A DNA stretch of 64,000 bases from the NCBI RefSeq assembly GCF_026013615.1, contig NZ_JAPDPI010000001.1, positions 186,001 to 250,000 on the forward strand, given 5' to 3'. The position numbers and the translations under genes were made by a program. The DNA comes from Plebeiibacterium marinum. Its GTDB lineage: Bacteria; Bacteroidota; Bacteroidia; Bacteroidales; Marinilabiliaceae. The notes beneath the pieces are model-generated. The model did no database searches, was not told the DNA's origin, and saw only the letters and a program-made list of their open reading frames with translations. Shown piece after piece: positions 54,270-63,347 of this stretch; the first letter of the stretch is position 1; every line of letters starts with the position of its first letter.

Positions 54270-55127
54270 ATGCAAAAAATAATATTAATATTGATATCCG
54301 TTGTTTTTTTATCCTCATGTGATAAATCAGAAAACTGCAAGGAATGCGTAACTGTTTGCGAAGAATGTGACTGTGATTGGCCTGAAATGGAAGAAGATAT
54401 TTTGCCCCCTGTGGATGTACCTGTCCGCGAAAATCCCAAGGTAATTGTTTTACTTTATCACAATTTAGTTTATGGAAGAACGGGAAATATTTACAATCGC
54501 GACATCTACAATTTCGAAAATGATTTGATCTATATCCGAAAAAACTTTAAAGTAATCGACTTTAACGAGTTGGATAAAATTAACAATGGCGAAATGACAT
54601 TAACGCAAGACGCCGCCATTATTACTTTCGATGATGGGGATCTGTCTATACACCCCATAGCATTTCCACTTTTAAAAAAATACAACTTAAAGGCCACATT
54701 TTTTATTGTTTCATCCTATGTTGGAGAAACTGGCTATGTTTCTTGGGATCAGCTCAGAGAAATGGCAAATTATACCAACCCTGATTCCGAAAGAATATTC
54801 ACCATGGGATCACATACCGCCACCCATGCATCTTTAGGAGACATCAGTATCGATGAAGCAGAACTTGAATTACTGGTATCAAAACAAGCCATTGAATCTG
54901 AACTAAATGTGGATGTTGAATATGTGGCACTACCGTATGGGAGCGGTGCCGATGACCCTCAAATCCAGGCCAAAGCTAAACAAGTCGGGTACAAGGGGTT
55001 AAGAAACTCTAACCCCAAAGCAATTTCAAATTTTCCCATAGAAATGTACAATATCCCATCTGTAAATATTGAGAATTACAGTAATGATAAATTTGTTACA
55101 TATGTAAATGAATTATTGGGCAGATAA
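54270..55127 (+). CDS. Polysaccharide deacetylase lipoprotein (NodB domain)
   Basis: 285 residues from the ATG at 54270 (MQKIILILISVVFLSSC, lipid-anchored at C17); a TTG at 54246 is less likely. A Cys- and acid-rich linker (21-40) precedes a NodB domain: ITFDDGD with D121 as base and D122 as metal ligand, and SHTATH with H182 and H186. The Asp-His-His triad is complete, so metal-dependent de-N-acetylation is expected. It matches the N-terminal half of PgaB in role: a surface or periplasmic lipoprotein acting on the newly exported polymer. It follows the hydrolase-like gene by 52 bp. Confidence 0.88.
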   Translation: MQKIILILISVVFLSSCDKSENCKECVTVCEECDCDWPEMEEDILPPVDVPVRENPKVIVLLYHNLVYGRTGNIYNRDIYNFENDLIYIRKNFKVIDFNELDKINNGEMTLTQDAAIITFDDGDLSIHPIAFPLLKKYNLKATFFIVSSYVGETGYVSWDQLREMANYTNPDSERIFTMGSHTATHASLGDISIDEAELELLVSKQAIESELNVDVEYVALPYGSGADDPQIQAKAKQVGYKGLRNSNPKAISNFPIEMYNIPSVNIENYSNDKFVTYVNELLGR

Positions 55128-55166
55128 CATTATCTTAACATTTACCATGCAAAACCTATAGTTTGT

Positions 55167-55207
55167 CAAAAAGCTTTTAAGTATGATTTTATAAGCCTTG
55201 CTTTTTG
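55167..55207. repeat. 8-bp inverted repeat in the gap before the CotH gene
   Basis: CAAAAAGC (55167-55174) and GCTTTTTG (55200-55207) form an inverted repeat with a 25-base loop, in the largest gap (124 bp) of the operon. It could be a weak attenuator or terminator that sets the CotH-lipoprotein-DUF2490 genes apart. There is no T-run after the stem, so this is a tentative call. Confidence 0.25.
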
Positions 55208-55251
55208 CATCCGGTGCTAAATACATTTAGTATACTTGCAAAAAATTTTTC

Positions 55252-58200
55252 ATGCACTCAACCACATCAAGCAAGGCTTACTTAATTACCATACTAAACC
55301 TGCTTATCTGCTTCCAGTTACCTTCGCAGATAAAAATTAATGAATTGGTTTCATCAAATTCCAATACTCTTATGGATGAAGATGGAGACTATCCTGATTG
55401 GGTAGAATTCATCAACACATCTGAAAACACTATCAATCTGGCTACATATTCGTTTACTGATGATATTGAAAATCCAACCAAATGGAATTTCCCGGACATC
55501 AATATTCATCCAGATGATTTTCTTGTACTTTTCACATCTGGAAAAAACCGTTTAAAGCAAATTGGTTCATGGCAAACCATCATTAACAAAGGGGCACATT
55601 TTAAATACCTTGTCCCCAATAGCGAAATTGGCAACACCTGGAAAGATACTGGTTTCAACGATCAAAACTGGTCGGAAGGAGCCTCCGGATTTGGTTATGG
55701 AGACGATGATGATGAAACAATAATTGATCCTGCCATTAGCCTTTATGTAAGAAAAGAGTTTGAAATTTCAAACCTTGAAGAAATATCGGATATAGCTTTC
55801 CACATAGACTATGATGATGGTTTTATTGCTTATATCAACAGGATTGAAATTGCAAGAGACAAACTAGGCACTGCTGGTTCTCCCGTTTCCTTTGACACCC
55901 CTTGTGATGATTACAGCCATGAGGCACTTATTTATCAAGGAAAACAACCCGACAGTTTTGAAATAGCCAATGTTTCGGAACTACTGAAACAAGGAACAAA
56001 TGTTTTAGCAATTGAGGTTCACAATCATACAGCAACCTCTTCCGACCTATCCTGCATACCATTTTTATCGCTGGGGTTAAAACCCAAAGGATTGGATATT
56101 CCAACAGAATATTTTGAACTCGACAAAATGAACCTTCACACAAACTTTAAGATAAAGAGTCTGGGTGAACCCGTATACCTATTCAACAATTTGCAGATGG
56201 TCGATTCTGTTTGTGCAAAATATCTGCCATCTGACATGTCCTATGGCAGAAAACCTGACGGAAGCACAAACTGGCTTTATTTTGCCACCCCAACCCCAAT
56301 GGCATCCAACACAACCAAAGGGTACAGCACCTTAACTGAAGATTCCGTATTTTTTTCTATGCAAGGGGGCTATTTTTCAAACACCATATCACTTGAGTTA
56401 TATTCAAAAAATGGAGCAAGCAACAATATATTCTATACAACCGATGGATCAAGCCCCGACATCAACAGCACAAGATATCAGCATCCCATTCAAATAAATA
56501 CCCATAGTGCTATCAGGGCACGGATCATTGATACAGATAAACTTCCCGGGCCCGTAACAACCAATACTTATATATTCGGACAGCAACATAACTTACCCAC
56601 TGTTTGTTTATCCACATCGCCTGACAATTTATGGGATTACAATTCGGGAATTTATGCCGATGGCCCGAATATGGAACCCGATTACCCACACTTTGGTGCC
56701 AACTATTGGCAAGATTGGGAAAAGCCCGTACATTTTGAGTTTTATGATAAAAATGGAATTAAACAAGTTGACCAACTTGCAGGCTTAAAAATATTTGGCA
56801 ATTACTCAAGAAGCCATCCCCAAAAATCATTCTCATTATTTGCCCGCAATAAATATGGGAAAGGTGCATTTAAGTATAAATTCTTCACCGATAAAGAAAA
56901 CAACGAATTTGAGTCTTTAGTTCTACGAAACTCTGGTAGCGATTATTATAAATCACACTTCAGGGATGGATTATTATCTTCATTGGTAAAAGAAATTGAT
57001 CTTGAATACCAAGGCTTTCAACCTACTGTAGTGTATTTAAACGGCGAGTACTGGGGTATTTTAAATCTAAGAGAAAAAGTAAACGAACATTTTATTTCTG
57101 ATAACTCATATGTCAAAACAGACAACCTCAACATTTTGGAAATAAATGGACTTGCTATACAAGGCAACAATATGAGATATGAAGAAATGCTAAATTTCAT
57201 TACTTATAACGATCTGAATACTGAAGACAACTACAAAACAGTTAGTGACATAATTGAAGTTGACAATTTTATCAATTACTTCTTATTCGAAACTTTTATT
57301 GCTAACGGTGACTGGCCGGGGAACAATATAAAATACTGGAACACAAACAGCATCAGGAGCAAATACAGGTGGATTGTATTTGATACCGATTTTGGTTTTG
57401 GTTTGTTTGGAGATGAGCTGTACAAATACAACTCCATTGCCGATGCCTTAGCCTCTGATAATCCTTCATGGCCTAATCCGCCATGGTCAACATTATTATT
57501 TAGAAAACTAACCACAAATGAAGATTTCAAGGAAAAATTTGCTCAAAAAGGATGCGATTATTTAAATACTTATTGGGAATCTTCTAAAGTAATTGATCAG
57601 GTCAACACTATTGAAACCCTGATTGATAATGAAATGGAATACCATTGCGAAAGATGGAATTTAGATTATAATGAATGGCATAACGAAGTAGAAAGACTTA
57701 GAATCTTTGCTGATGAACGGCCTTTTTATTTCCGCCAGTTTCTTGGTGAAGCCATGGGTTTTGACGAAAACTATTCCATTGAAGTAGAAACTTTCCCCTC
57801 CGAGTCCGGAAAAGTTAAAGTAAACTCAATCTATCCCGGCGAATACCCATTCTACGGATCATATTTTGAAAACATCCCGGTGAAACTAAAAGCAATTCCT
57901 AATCCTGGTTATAAATTTGCAGGTTGGGAAGGTGATGTGGAAAGCTCCGATACAGAAATTACATACCCAATCAATGATAATTACTTCCACCGGGCTATAT
58001 TTGAACCTTCGTCTGAAGAAAACCATAAGGTTATCATCAACGAAATTTTCTATAAATCAACCGGAAACTTAAAACCCGGTGATTGGATTGAACTATATAA
58101 CAACGGAGAAACTACCGTGGATTTAAAGGGATGGACTTTACGTGATGCTAATAAAGATTCTGCATATATTGTTCCTTCTTCGTATTATTTAGCTCCGGGA

Positions 58201-58803
58201 GATTTCATCGTCTTTTGTAAAGACATTCAAAAATTTAAAACCATTTACCCCAACATAAAAAATGTAATGGGGAATTTTAGTTTTGGTTTAAATGCTGATG
58301 GAGACCATATCAGGCTATTTAACCAGAACAACACATTAATTGATGCAGTTGATTACTATCCAACAGGCGTATGGCCTTTAAAATCCTACAACCAAAGTGC
58401 TTCAATTGAGTTGTCGCACCCAAGGCTCAATAATGAAAAAGGCGAAAACTGGATGTCTTCAGAAAACGGTGGGACACCAGGAGAGCATAACCAATGGCTC
58501 ATTGACAATAGCATACATGATATCAAAAACAAGCTGAACGCAAGTTTAAGCTGCGCTCCAAACCCAATTACAAACCATGCTAACATAACATTTCAGATAC
58601 GCCAGACAGGAAAATATCATCTTGACCTGGTTAATATAAATGGAGCGGTAGTACACCAGCTATCCAGCCAACAGTATAACATTGGCATCCATACTGTTTA
58701 TATTTCTGAAGACCAGCTGGCTTCTTTAAAAAATGGCGTATACCTGATCAGACTAATGGGCAACAGAGGATTAGAAACAATTAAAATAATAAAAAAACAA
58801 TAA
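55252..58803 (+). CDS. T9SS-exported CotH kinase with lamin-tail domains
   Basis: 1183 residues. Order: a short hydrophobic N-terminus, lamin-tail domain 1 (about 24-75, INELVSSNSNTLMDEDGDYP), a beta-sandwich region, a chitobiase-C-like domain (FYTTDGSSPDINSTRY), and the CotH kinase domain (about 430-800; VLRNSGSDYYKSHFRDGL, LNGEYWGILNLREKV, metal-binding D711-T-D713). An InlB/bacterial-repeat segment (AIPNPGYKFAGWEGDV) follows, then lamin-tail domain 2 (about 925-1030, VIINEIFYKSTGNLKPGDWI) and a type A T9SS sorting tail. CotH proteins are atypical secreted kinases. It is probably surface-attached and may phosphorylate a protein or glycan of this system. An internal promoter could lie in the 124-bp gap upstream. 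Confidence 0.9.
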   Translation: MHSTTSSKAYLITILNLLICFQLPSQIKINELVSSNSNTLMDEDGDYPDWVEFINTSENTINLATYSFTDDIENPTKWNFPDINIHPDDFLVLFTSGKNRLKQIGSWQTIINKGAHFKYLVPNSEIGNTWKDTGFNDQNWSEGASGFGYGDDDDETIIDPAISLYVRKEFEISNLEEISDIAFHIDYDDGFIAYINRIEIARDKLGTAGSPVSFDTPCDDYSHEALIYQGKQPDSFEIANVSELLKQGTNVLAIEVHNHTATSSDLSCIPFLSLGLKPKGLDIPTEYFELDKMNLHTNFKIKSLGEPVYLFNNLQMVDSVCAKYLPSDMSYGRKPDGSTNWLYFATPTPMASNTTKGYSTLTEDSVFFSMQGGYFSNTISLELYSKNGASNNIFYTTDGSSPDINSTRYQHPIQINTHSAIRARIIDTDKLPGPVTTNTYIFGQQHNLPTVCLSTSPDNLWDYNSGIYADGPNMEPDYPHFGANYWQDWEKPVHFEFYDKNGIKQVDQLAGLKIFGNYSRSHPQKSFSLFARNKYGKGAFKYKFFTDKENNEFESLVLRNSGSDYYKSHFRDGLLSSLVKEIDLEYQGFQPTVVYLNGEYWGILNLREKVNEHFISDNSYVKTDNLNILEINGLAIQGNNMRYEEMLNFITYNDLNTEDNYKTVSDIIEVDNFINYFLFETFIANGDWPGNNIKYWNTNSIRSKYRWIVFDTDFGFGLFGDELYKYNSIADALASDNPSWPNPPWSTLLFRKLTTNEDFKEKFAQKGCDYLNTYWESSKVIDQVNTIETLIDNEMEYHCERWNLDYNEWHNEVERLRIFADERPFYFRQFLGEAMGFDENYSIEVETFPSESGKVKVNSIYPGEYPFYGSYFENIPVKLKAIPNPGYKFAGWEGDVESSDTEITYPINDNYFHRAIFEPSSEENHKVIINEIFYKSTGNLKPGDWIELYNNGETTVDLKGWTLRDANKDSAYIVPSSYYLAPGDFIVFCKDIQKFKTIYPNIKNVMGNFSFGLNADGDHIRLFNQNNTLIDAVDYYPTGVWPLKSYNQSASIELSHPRLNNEKGENWMSSENGGTPGEHNQWLIDNSIHDIKNKLNASLSCAPNPITNHANITFQIRQTGKYHLDLVNINGAVVHQLSSQQYNIGIHTVYISEDQLASLKNGVYLIRLMGNRGLETIKIIKKQ

Positions 58804-58805
58804 GT

Positions 58806-59210
58806 ATGAGAAACACACTTACGCTATTAGCTTATATCCTGTTAATATCCTTATACTCCTGCGAAAAAGAAGCTGGAGAAGGAGGAATGGCAACAATCAG
58901 AGGAAAGGTAATTATTGAAGATTACAACTTCGATTTCACTATTTTAAGAGACACCTATCCTGCCCAGGCATATGATGTGTACATTATTTATGGAAAAGAT
59001 GAGTTTTATAGTGATAAAATAGAAACCAGTTATGATGGCTACTATGAATTTAATTATTTAAGGGAAGGAGATTACAAGATATTTGCCTACTCAAAAGATA
59101 AAACTTTAGATTATAACGAAACATCAGAACGTATTGCCATCATCAAAGAGGTTTCCATTACTTCAAAAAAGCAAACAGTTCAGGTTGAAGATATTATTGT
59201 TGCAAAATAA
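58806..59210 (+). CDS. Small lipoprotein with a carboxypeptidase-regulatory-like domain
   Basis: 134 residues. The lipobox ISLYSC gives C19. The rest is one beta-sandwich of the Cna-B/carboxypeptidase-regulatory type: MATIRGKVIIEDYNFDF opens it, and YEFNYLREGDYKIFAYSKD is the usual closing strand pair. Such lipoproteins serve as surface scaffold or binding modules; no enzymatic motif is present. It begins 2 bp after the CotH gene and ends 7 bp before the DUF2490 gene, so the three are co-translated neighbours. Confidence 0.75.
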   Translation: MRNTLTLLAYILLISLYSCEKEAGEGGMATIRGKVIIEDYNFDFTILRDTYPAQAYDVYIIYGKDEFYSDKIETSYDGYYEFNYLREGDYKIFAYSKDKTLDYNETSERIAIIKEVSITSKKQTVQVEDIIVAK

Positions 59211-59217
59211 GAACATA

Positions 59218-59907
59218 ATGAAAAGGTTACTTTTTACATTTTTTACATTATCCTTTTTTGCCAATATTGTTTATGCTCAGCAAGAAGATTTTTCATCCTG
59301 GTACAACCTTTCTGTTAATGGGGAATTATTTAAAAAACTTGACTTCTCGATAGAACCGGAGCTGCGTATCTTCGAAAACTCAAGCCAATTAGAGAGTTGG
59401 CAAATACAATTCAACCTTTCAACTAAAGTGAAAAAATGGTTGGATGTTGGCTTGGCATACAGGTATCAGGTGGAATATGACGACCCAAGAAAAAACGAAC
59501 GCATCCACCGCATTGCAGGCTTCTCAAAATTTGGATATAAAACCGGGAAGCTAAGGTGGAGTTACCGGGCTCAAATACAAAGCGAACAAGCAAATATTAA
59601 TTCTTCGGAAGATGGATATGTGAAGCATATTGAACACAGACATAAAATTGGTGTGAAATACCGAAACAAAAAATGGTTCTGTGAACCTTCAGCTGGTATA
59701 GAATATTTTTTCTGTCTGGCACCCACCAAAGACAAAAACAGATGGAAAAACCGCTTATTTGTTACAATTGAAAAGGATATTTCCAAACGTATCTCCGGTA
59801 CAATATCTTATAAACGCCAGGAAGAATTTAATGTGGCAAATCCAGATATAACTAACATAATACAAGTAGGTATTGAGTACAAACCCAAATGGTTAAAAAT
59901 AAAATAG
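59218..59907 (+). CDS. DUF2490-family outer-membrane barrel protein
   Basis: 229 residues from the ATG at 59218, which gives a clean signal peptide (MKRLLFTFFTLSFFANIVYA); an upstream in-frame start inside the lipoprotein gene does not. The mature part is alternating beta strands, with DFSSWYNLSVNGELFKKLDF and YRYQVEYDDPRKNERIHRIA as the DUF2490 pattern, so it should be a small outer-membrane barrel. The family is common in Bacteroidota and uncharacterised. It is the last gene of the operon; a possible role is anchoring or exporting CotH-modified surface material. Confidence 0.85.
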   Translation: MKRLLFTFFTLSFFANIVYAQQEDFSSWYNLSVNGELFKKLDFSIEPELRIFENSSQLESWQIQFNLSTKVKKWLDVGLAYRYQVEYDDPRKNERIHRIAGFSKFGYKTGKLRWSYRAQIQSEQANINSSEDGYVKHIEHRHKIGVKYRNKKWFCEPSAGIEYFFCLAPTKDKNRWKNRLFVTIEKDISKRISGTISYKRQEEFNVANPDITNIIQVGIEYKPKWLKIK

Positions 59908-59961
59908 TTTTCTACACCGCGGCGCATTTCTGACTCAACCATAAGGAACCCCAAAGGGCTT

Positions 59962-60000
59962 AAAAAAATAACCACCAGCTGCACCGGTGGTTATTTTTTT
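59962..60000. terminator. Bidirectional hairpin terminator
   Basis: A GC-bearing stem TAACCACC (59969-59976) with GGTGGTTA (59986-59993) is flanked by an A-run on the left and a T-run on the right, which extend it. The tract order allows function on both strands. It separates the converging plus-strand polysaccharide operon from the minus-strand def gene, with 54 bp to the latter's start-distal side and 54 bp to the previous stop. This is a typical convergent-gene terminator. Confidence 0.85.
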
Positions 60001-60066
60001 GGAAGAATTCTCTTTTAAAACTGAAAACTACTTCTTATGAATTATTATCTAAGGACCAATGGTTCC

Positions 60067-60618
60067 CTAGGCTGTTTTAATCTTATACCCCACATTTACT
60101 TTACCTTTCGATATGGCCGCCAGTTTACCCTTTAAAAACCTTCTTTTAAGCGGAGAAAGATGATCTGTAAACACTTTGCCTTCCAAATGGTCATACTCAT
60201 GTTGAACCACACGGGCTACAAAACCTTCCAACACCTCTTCAATTACCTCAAAATTTTCATCCTCATATTCAATCTTGATCTTGGTTGGTCGCTTTACATC
60301 CTCCCTGATTCCCGGTAAGCTCAAGCATCCTTCTGACTCCACGCATTCATCCTCCCCATATTCAGTAATAACCGGATTGATCAACACCCGTTTAAAATCT
60401 TTACATTCAGGATATTCATCAGATAATACATCAGCATCAATAACTGCCAAACGAATTGGTTTTCCGATTTGCGGAGCAGCCAAACCCACCCCGTCAGACT
60501 TGTACATAGTTTGCCACATGTCATCAAGCAGTTCTTTTAATCCATTGTAATCCTCATCTATTTCTTCAGCCTCCCTTCGTAAAACCGGGTGACCATATAG
60601 TACAACTGGTAATATCAT
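60067..60618 (-). CDS. def: Peptide deformylase
   Basis: 183 residues. Removes the formyl group from the N-terminal Met of new proteins. All three family motifs are intact: [10 protein letters not shown] (43-52), EGCLSLPG with metal ligand C98, and QHEYDHLEG with H140, catalytic E141 and H144. Length is standard. Its start overlaps the stop of the upstream RuvX gene by four bases (ATGA), so both are made from one transcript. This is a housekeeping gene. Confidence 0.98.
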   Translation of the reverse strand: MILPVVLYGHPVLRREAEEIDEDYNGLKELLDDMWQTMYKSDGVGLAAPQIGKPIRLAVIDADVLSDEYPECKDFKRVLINPVITEYGEDECVESEGCLSLPGIREDVKRPTKIKIEYEDENFEVIEEVLEGFVARVVQHEYDHLEGKVFTDHLSPLKRRFLKGKLAAISKGKVNVGYKIKTA

Positions 60619-61040
60619 ATTTTAAAATCTCTTTTTTGTTCCAGATATGTCTGCAAAATAATTGTAGCGCTTATTTTATCAACCAAAGCCTTATCCTGAC
60701 GGGCTTTTTTCTTTAAACCTCCGTCAATCATGGCCTGAAAGGCAATTTTTGATGTAAAACGTTCATCTACCCATTCAACATTCAAGTGTGGAAATTTGTT
60801 TCGTAAACGATTATAAAAAGGTTTTATATACTTCATAGATTCAGATTCCTCACCTGAAACCTGTTTGGGATACCCCAAAACAATGAGTTCTACATCCTCA
60901 GATGCAAAATATTTTTCTAAAAAATCAATTAAAGTATGCGATGGCACTGTATCTAACCCATTTGCAACAATTTGCAAAGGATCTGTTACTGCAATCCCTG
61001 ATTTTTTTCTACCGTAATCTATCGCTAAAATTCTTCCCAC
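60615..61040 (-). CDS. ruvX: RuvX/YqgF-family putative Holliday junction resolvase
   Basis: 141 residues of the RNase H-fold YqgF/RuvX family. [20 protein letters not shown] carries the first catalytic Asp (D7), [12 protein letters not shown] is the middle block and [11 protein letters not shown] the third. The family takes part in pre-16S rRNA processing in E. coli and was proposed as a Holliday junction resolvase. The start is a GTG at 61040; no in-frame ATG is available. Coupled to def by ATGA overlap. Confidence 0.93.
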   Translation of the reverse strand: MGRILAIDYGRKKSGIAVTDPLQIVANGLDTVPSHTLIDFLEKYFASEDVELIVLGYPKQVSGEESESMKYIKPFYNRLRNKFPHLNVEWVDERFTSKIAFQAMIDGGLKKKARQDKALVDKISATIILQTYLEQKRDFKI

Positions 61041-61059
61041 ATAAAAACATTTAGTGGCG

Positions 61060-61067
61060 CAAAAATA
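61060..61067 (-). promoter_or_regulatory. Candidate -7 box for the ruvX-def operon
   Basis: TATTTTTG on the minus strand matches the Bacteroidota -7 consensus TAnnTTTG exactly and lies 20 bp before the GTG of ruvX. No TTTG at the normal distance is present; one 12 bp away is too close. The call rests on the -7 box and position. Confidence 0.3.
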
Positions 61068-61196
61068 GTGGTTTTAAACCAAATAACCTTGTTTTATAAT
61101 TGTTTAGTTGTTCTCTAACTACATGGAGCGCTATCCTTTTTCCATCAATAACAATAGTTCATTAGTTTTTAGTCATTGATCATTGTTATTTGCCTC

Positions 61197-63176
61197 CTAG
61201 CTCAATCCTCTTTTAAAATTAAAAGTTGTAGAAGGCTGCAACTGTTCTGATGCCTTGAATTTTTTAAACAGCTTCACAGGCAGGTGTTTCGATGGAGATT
61301 CCGTTCTCAGGTCAAAAAGAAACCTAAAAAAACCATCATTTAATAAGGTTTTGGAATATTGCATTAAGGCTACAGGCGTTTTAGAATACACTGAAGTCAT
61401 TCCATTCCGCACAAAGCGCTTAAATTCCTTATCTGTATTATCCTTAAACTCATCCTCCTTATCATATACATCAACCGGCATACGGGCAAAAAACAATTCC
61501 GGATTGGCGTACATCGGAACTATTCCATCCCTTGAAGTTCCTTTCTTTAAATTTTCGTAATCATTCTCAACCGGATAAGTAACCTGTTTAACTCCTAATG
61601 ACTTTATACCACGTATCGCGGCATCGTTATATATATAAACCCGCTCGTTTGTAACTACATTTACCCCTTTAGGGAAAAGCTCAATCTGCGACAAATGACT
61701 CACCACAAAATTCTTTAATCCTTTTCGGATTAACCACTTGATATTCTGCTGCATCTGTTTTAAATGGTTTTCAGAAATAAATCCGGGTATTTCAATATAA
61801 AACCTCTGTAAATTCTTCTTAAAAAACGGGCTGTCAAACGGGATATTGCGCCACTCTTGCTTTGGTAAATCAAGGAAAATCCCCTTAAAATCGTCCACCC
61901 TCAGCTTACGCAACCACTCAAGGTTATCGATGCGCACAAAAAATTCAGGTCGAGAACTTTGTTGGTTTTTAATTTGTATATCCTGACGTATCTTTCGTTT
62001 ATAGGCACCACTAATTGGTTTGGTATTTTCCTTTTTGAGCACCTCAAACTTGCTGGAGAAATTTTTCGATGGCAGTCCAATCAAATAAACATCATTGCCC
62101 TTGACAATCTGCTTATCGGTTATGATTTCCACTCCAGCCTCACTATCTACAAATTCCTTTACCTTTACAGAAACAGAATCTCCGACTTTATTCACCACCC
62201 TCAACTGCTGACCTTTTTCGAATTGATGCTGGGTTGAAACAACAAAACCACAAGCAGACAAGGCATTTACTCTTCCAACATAAACTCCATTATTGGTTTT
62301 TTCTGAAATGGAACCTCTTACCTTACCTCCCATAAAATAATCGGTTTTTTCTCTTCCAAAATCCCATTTGAGCATCTCTTCTGCTTCCTCAATTTTCGAG
62401 TGGTCATCAATGGCCATTCGATATGCCTGGGCTACCCTATAAACATATGCAGCCGACTTCATCCTTCCTTCTATTTTTAATGAAGCTACCTTTATTTTGG
62501 CAAAATCCGGCACCAGCGATATTTGCTGGTTATCTTTTAATGAAAAAATAGCATGTTCCTTTCCTGCATCATTAAATACCCGTCGGCAAGGCTGTGTACA
62601 CTGTCCCCTATTGGCTCCTTTCCCTCCAAGGTAGCTACTAAATAAGCACAACCCTGAAAAAGAATAACACAACGCCCCATGAACAAAGATCTCCACTTCG
62701 CTTTGTGAGTTTTGCATGATGGTCTCTAATTCTGGATGTGTTAATTCTCGTGCCATTATAACACGTTCAATACCATTTTTCTTTGAAAAGTTTGCTCCCA
62801 TCGAATTATGGTTAGCCATTTGAGTACTGGCATGAATGGTTAGCTTTGGGAAAAACTTTTTTGCCAGATACCAAACTCCCCAATCCTGGATAATTACTGC
62901 ATTCACCTTTGTCTGCGACAAAAAATTAAGCACATCCAACAGTTCCGGGATCTCAGCATTTTTAATTACAGTATTTAGGGTAACATAAATTTTAACACCT
63001 TTTTTGCCTGCAACATCCAGCATGGTAACCAATTGGGCATTTGAAAAATTAACAGCCCTCCCACGCGCATTAAACTGCTTCAGTCCTAAAAAAATAGCAT
63101 CAGCACCTCCTTCAATGGCAGCATGAAAAGCCTCAATATTCCCTGCAGGAATCAACAACTCCGGTTTAAAATCCAT
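61197..63176 (-). CDS. U32-family protein, RlhA-like (rRNA C hydroxylation)
   Basis: 659 residues, the length of E. coli RlhA (long U32 form with the DUF3656 domain) rather than TrhP (about 450). ELLIPAGNIEAFHAAIEGGA opens a TIM-like barrel. VEIFVHGALCYSFSGLCLFS is the U32 signature, with C170 and C177; C193 and C197 in GQCTQPCRR complete a probable Fe-S set. RlhA makes 5-hydroxycytidine in 23S rRNA together with iron metabolism. Older annotations call these collagenase-like peptidases. It has its own promoter (63206-63235). Confidence 0.88.
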   Translation of the reverse strand: MDFKPELLIPAGNIEAFHAAIEGGADAIFLGLKQFNARGRAVNFSNAQLVTMLDVAGKKGVKIYVTLNTVIKNAEIPELLDVLNFLSQTKVNAVIIQDWGVWYLAKKFFPKLTIHASTQMANHNSMGANFSKKNGIERVIMARELTHPELETIMQNSQSEVEIFVHGALCYSFSGLCLFSSYLGGKGANRGQCTQPCRRVFNDAGKEHAIFSLKDNQQISLVPDFAKIKVASLKIEGRMKSAAYVYRVAQAYRMAIDDHSKIEEAEEMLKWDFGREKTDYFMGGKVRGSISEKTNNGVYVGRVNALSACGFVVSTQHQFEKGQQLRVVNKVGDSVSVKVKEFVDSEAGVEIITDKQIVKGNDVYLIGLPSKNFSSKFEVLKKENTKPISGAYKRKIRQDIQIKNQQSSRPEFFVRIDNLEWLRKLRVDDFKGIFLDLPKQEWRNIPFDSPFFKKNLQRFYIEIPGFISENHLKQMQQNIKWLIRKGLKNFVVSHLSQIELFPKGVNVVTNERVYIYNDAAIRGIKSLGVKQVTYPVENDYENLKKGTSRDGIVPMYANPELFFARMPVDVYDKEDEFKDNTDKEFKRFVRNGMTSVYSKTPVALMQYSKTLLNDGFFRFLFDLRTESPSKHLPVKLFKKFKASEQLQPSTTFNFKRGLS

Positions 63177-63205
63177 ATCCTTATCCTAAATAAATTAATC
63201 AGTTG

Positions 63206-63235
63206 CAAAAGTAGAAAAATAAAGTCAGGGACAAT
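63206..63235 (-). promoter_or_regulatory. Bacteroidota-type promoter of the U32 gene
   Basis: On the minus strand ATTG (63235-63232; consensus TTTG) and TACTTTTG (63213-63206; exact TAnnTTTG) are 18 bp apart, with the gene start 29 bp further on. This is the best promoter match in the window. An inverted repeat (63229-63247) overlaps the -33 box. Confidence 0.55.
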
Positions 63236-63247
63236 ATTTAATTGTCC
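63229..63247. promoter_or_regulatory. Inverted repeat over the -33 box of the U32 promoter
   Basis: GGACAAT (63229-63235) and ATTGTCC (63241-63247) form a perfect 7-bp inverted repeat with a 5-base centre, placed on the -33 element of the promoter above. It could be an operator. Alternatively it is a weak terminator for the upstream YdcF-like gene, as moderately T-rich sequence follows on the minus strand. Confidence 0.35.
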
Positions 63248-63347
63248 GGGGAAGTTAAAACAATTCGGGGGAATGTAATTCACTAAAATAGCTTAACAAA
63301 TTTCACAAATTTCTTAGAAGAGTTCACTTAACAAGTCAAATCCTGTT

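Noticed and set aside
55204-55238. TTTG and TATACTTG as an internal promoter before the CotH gene
   Set aside because: Spacing of 23 bp is too long, the -7 box has a mismatch, and the leader would be only a few bases.
61147-61190. AATAACAAT / ATTGTTATT inverted repeat downstream of the U32 gene as a terminator
   Set aside because: AT-only stem with a 26-base loop and no T-run; too weak to separate from chance.
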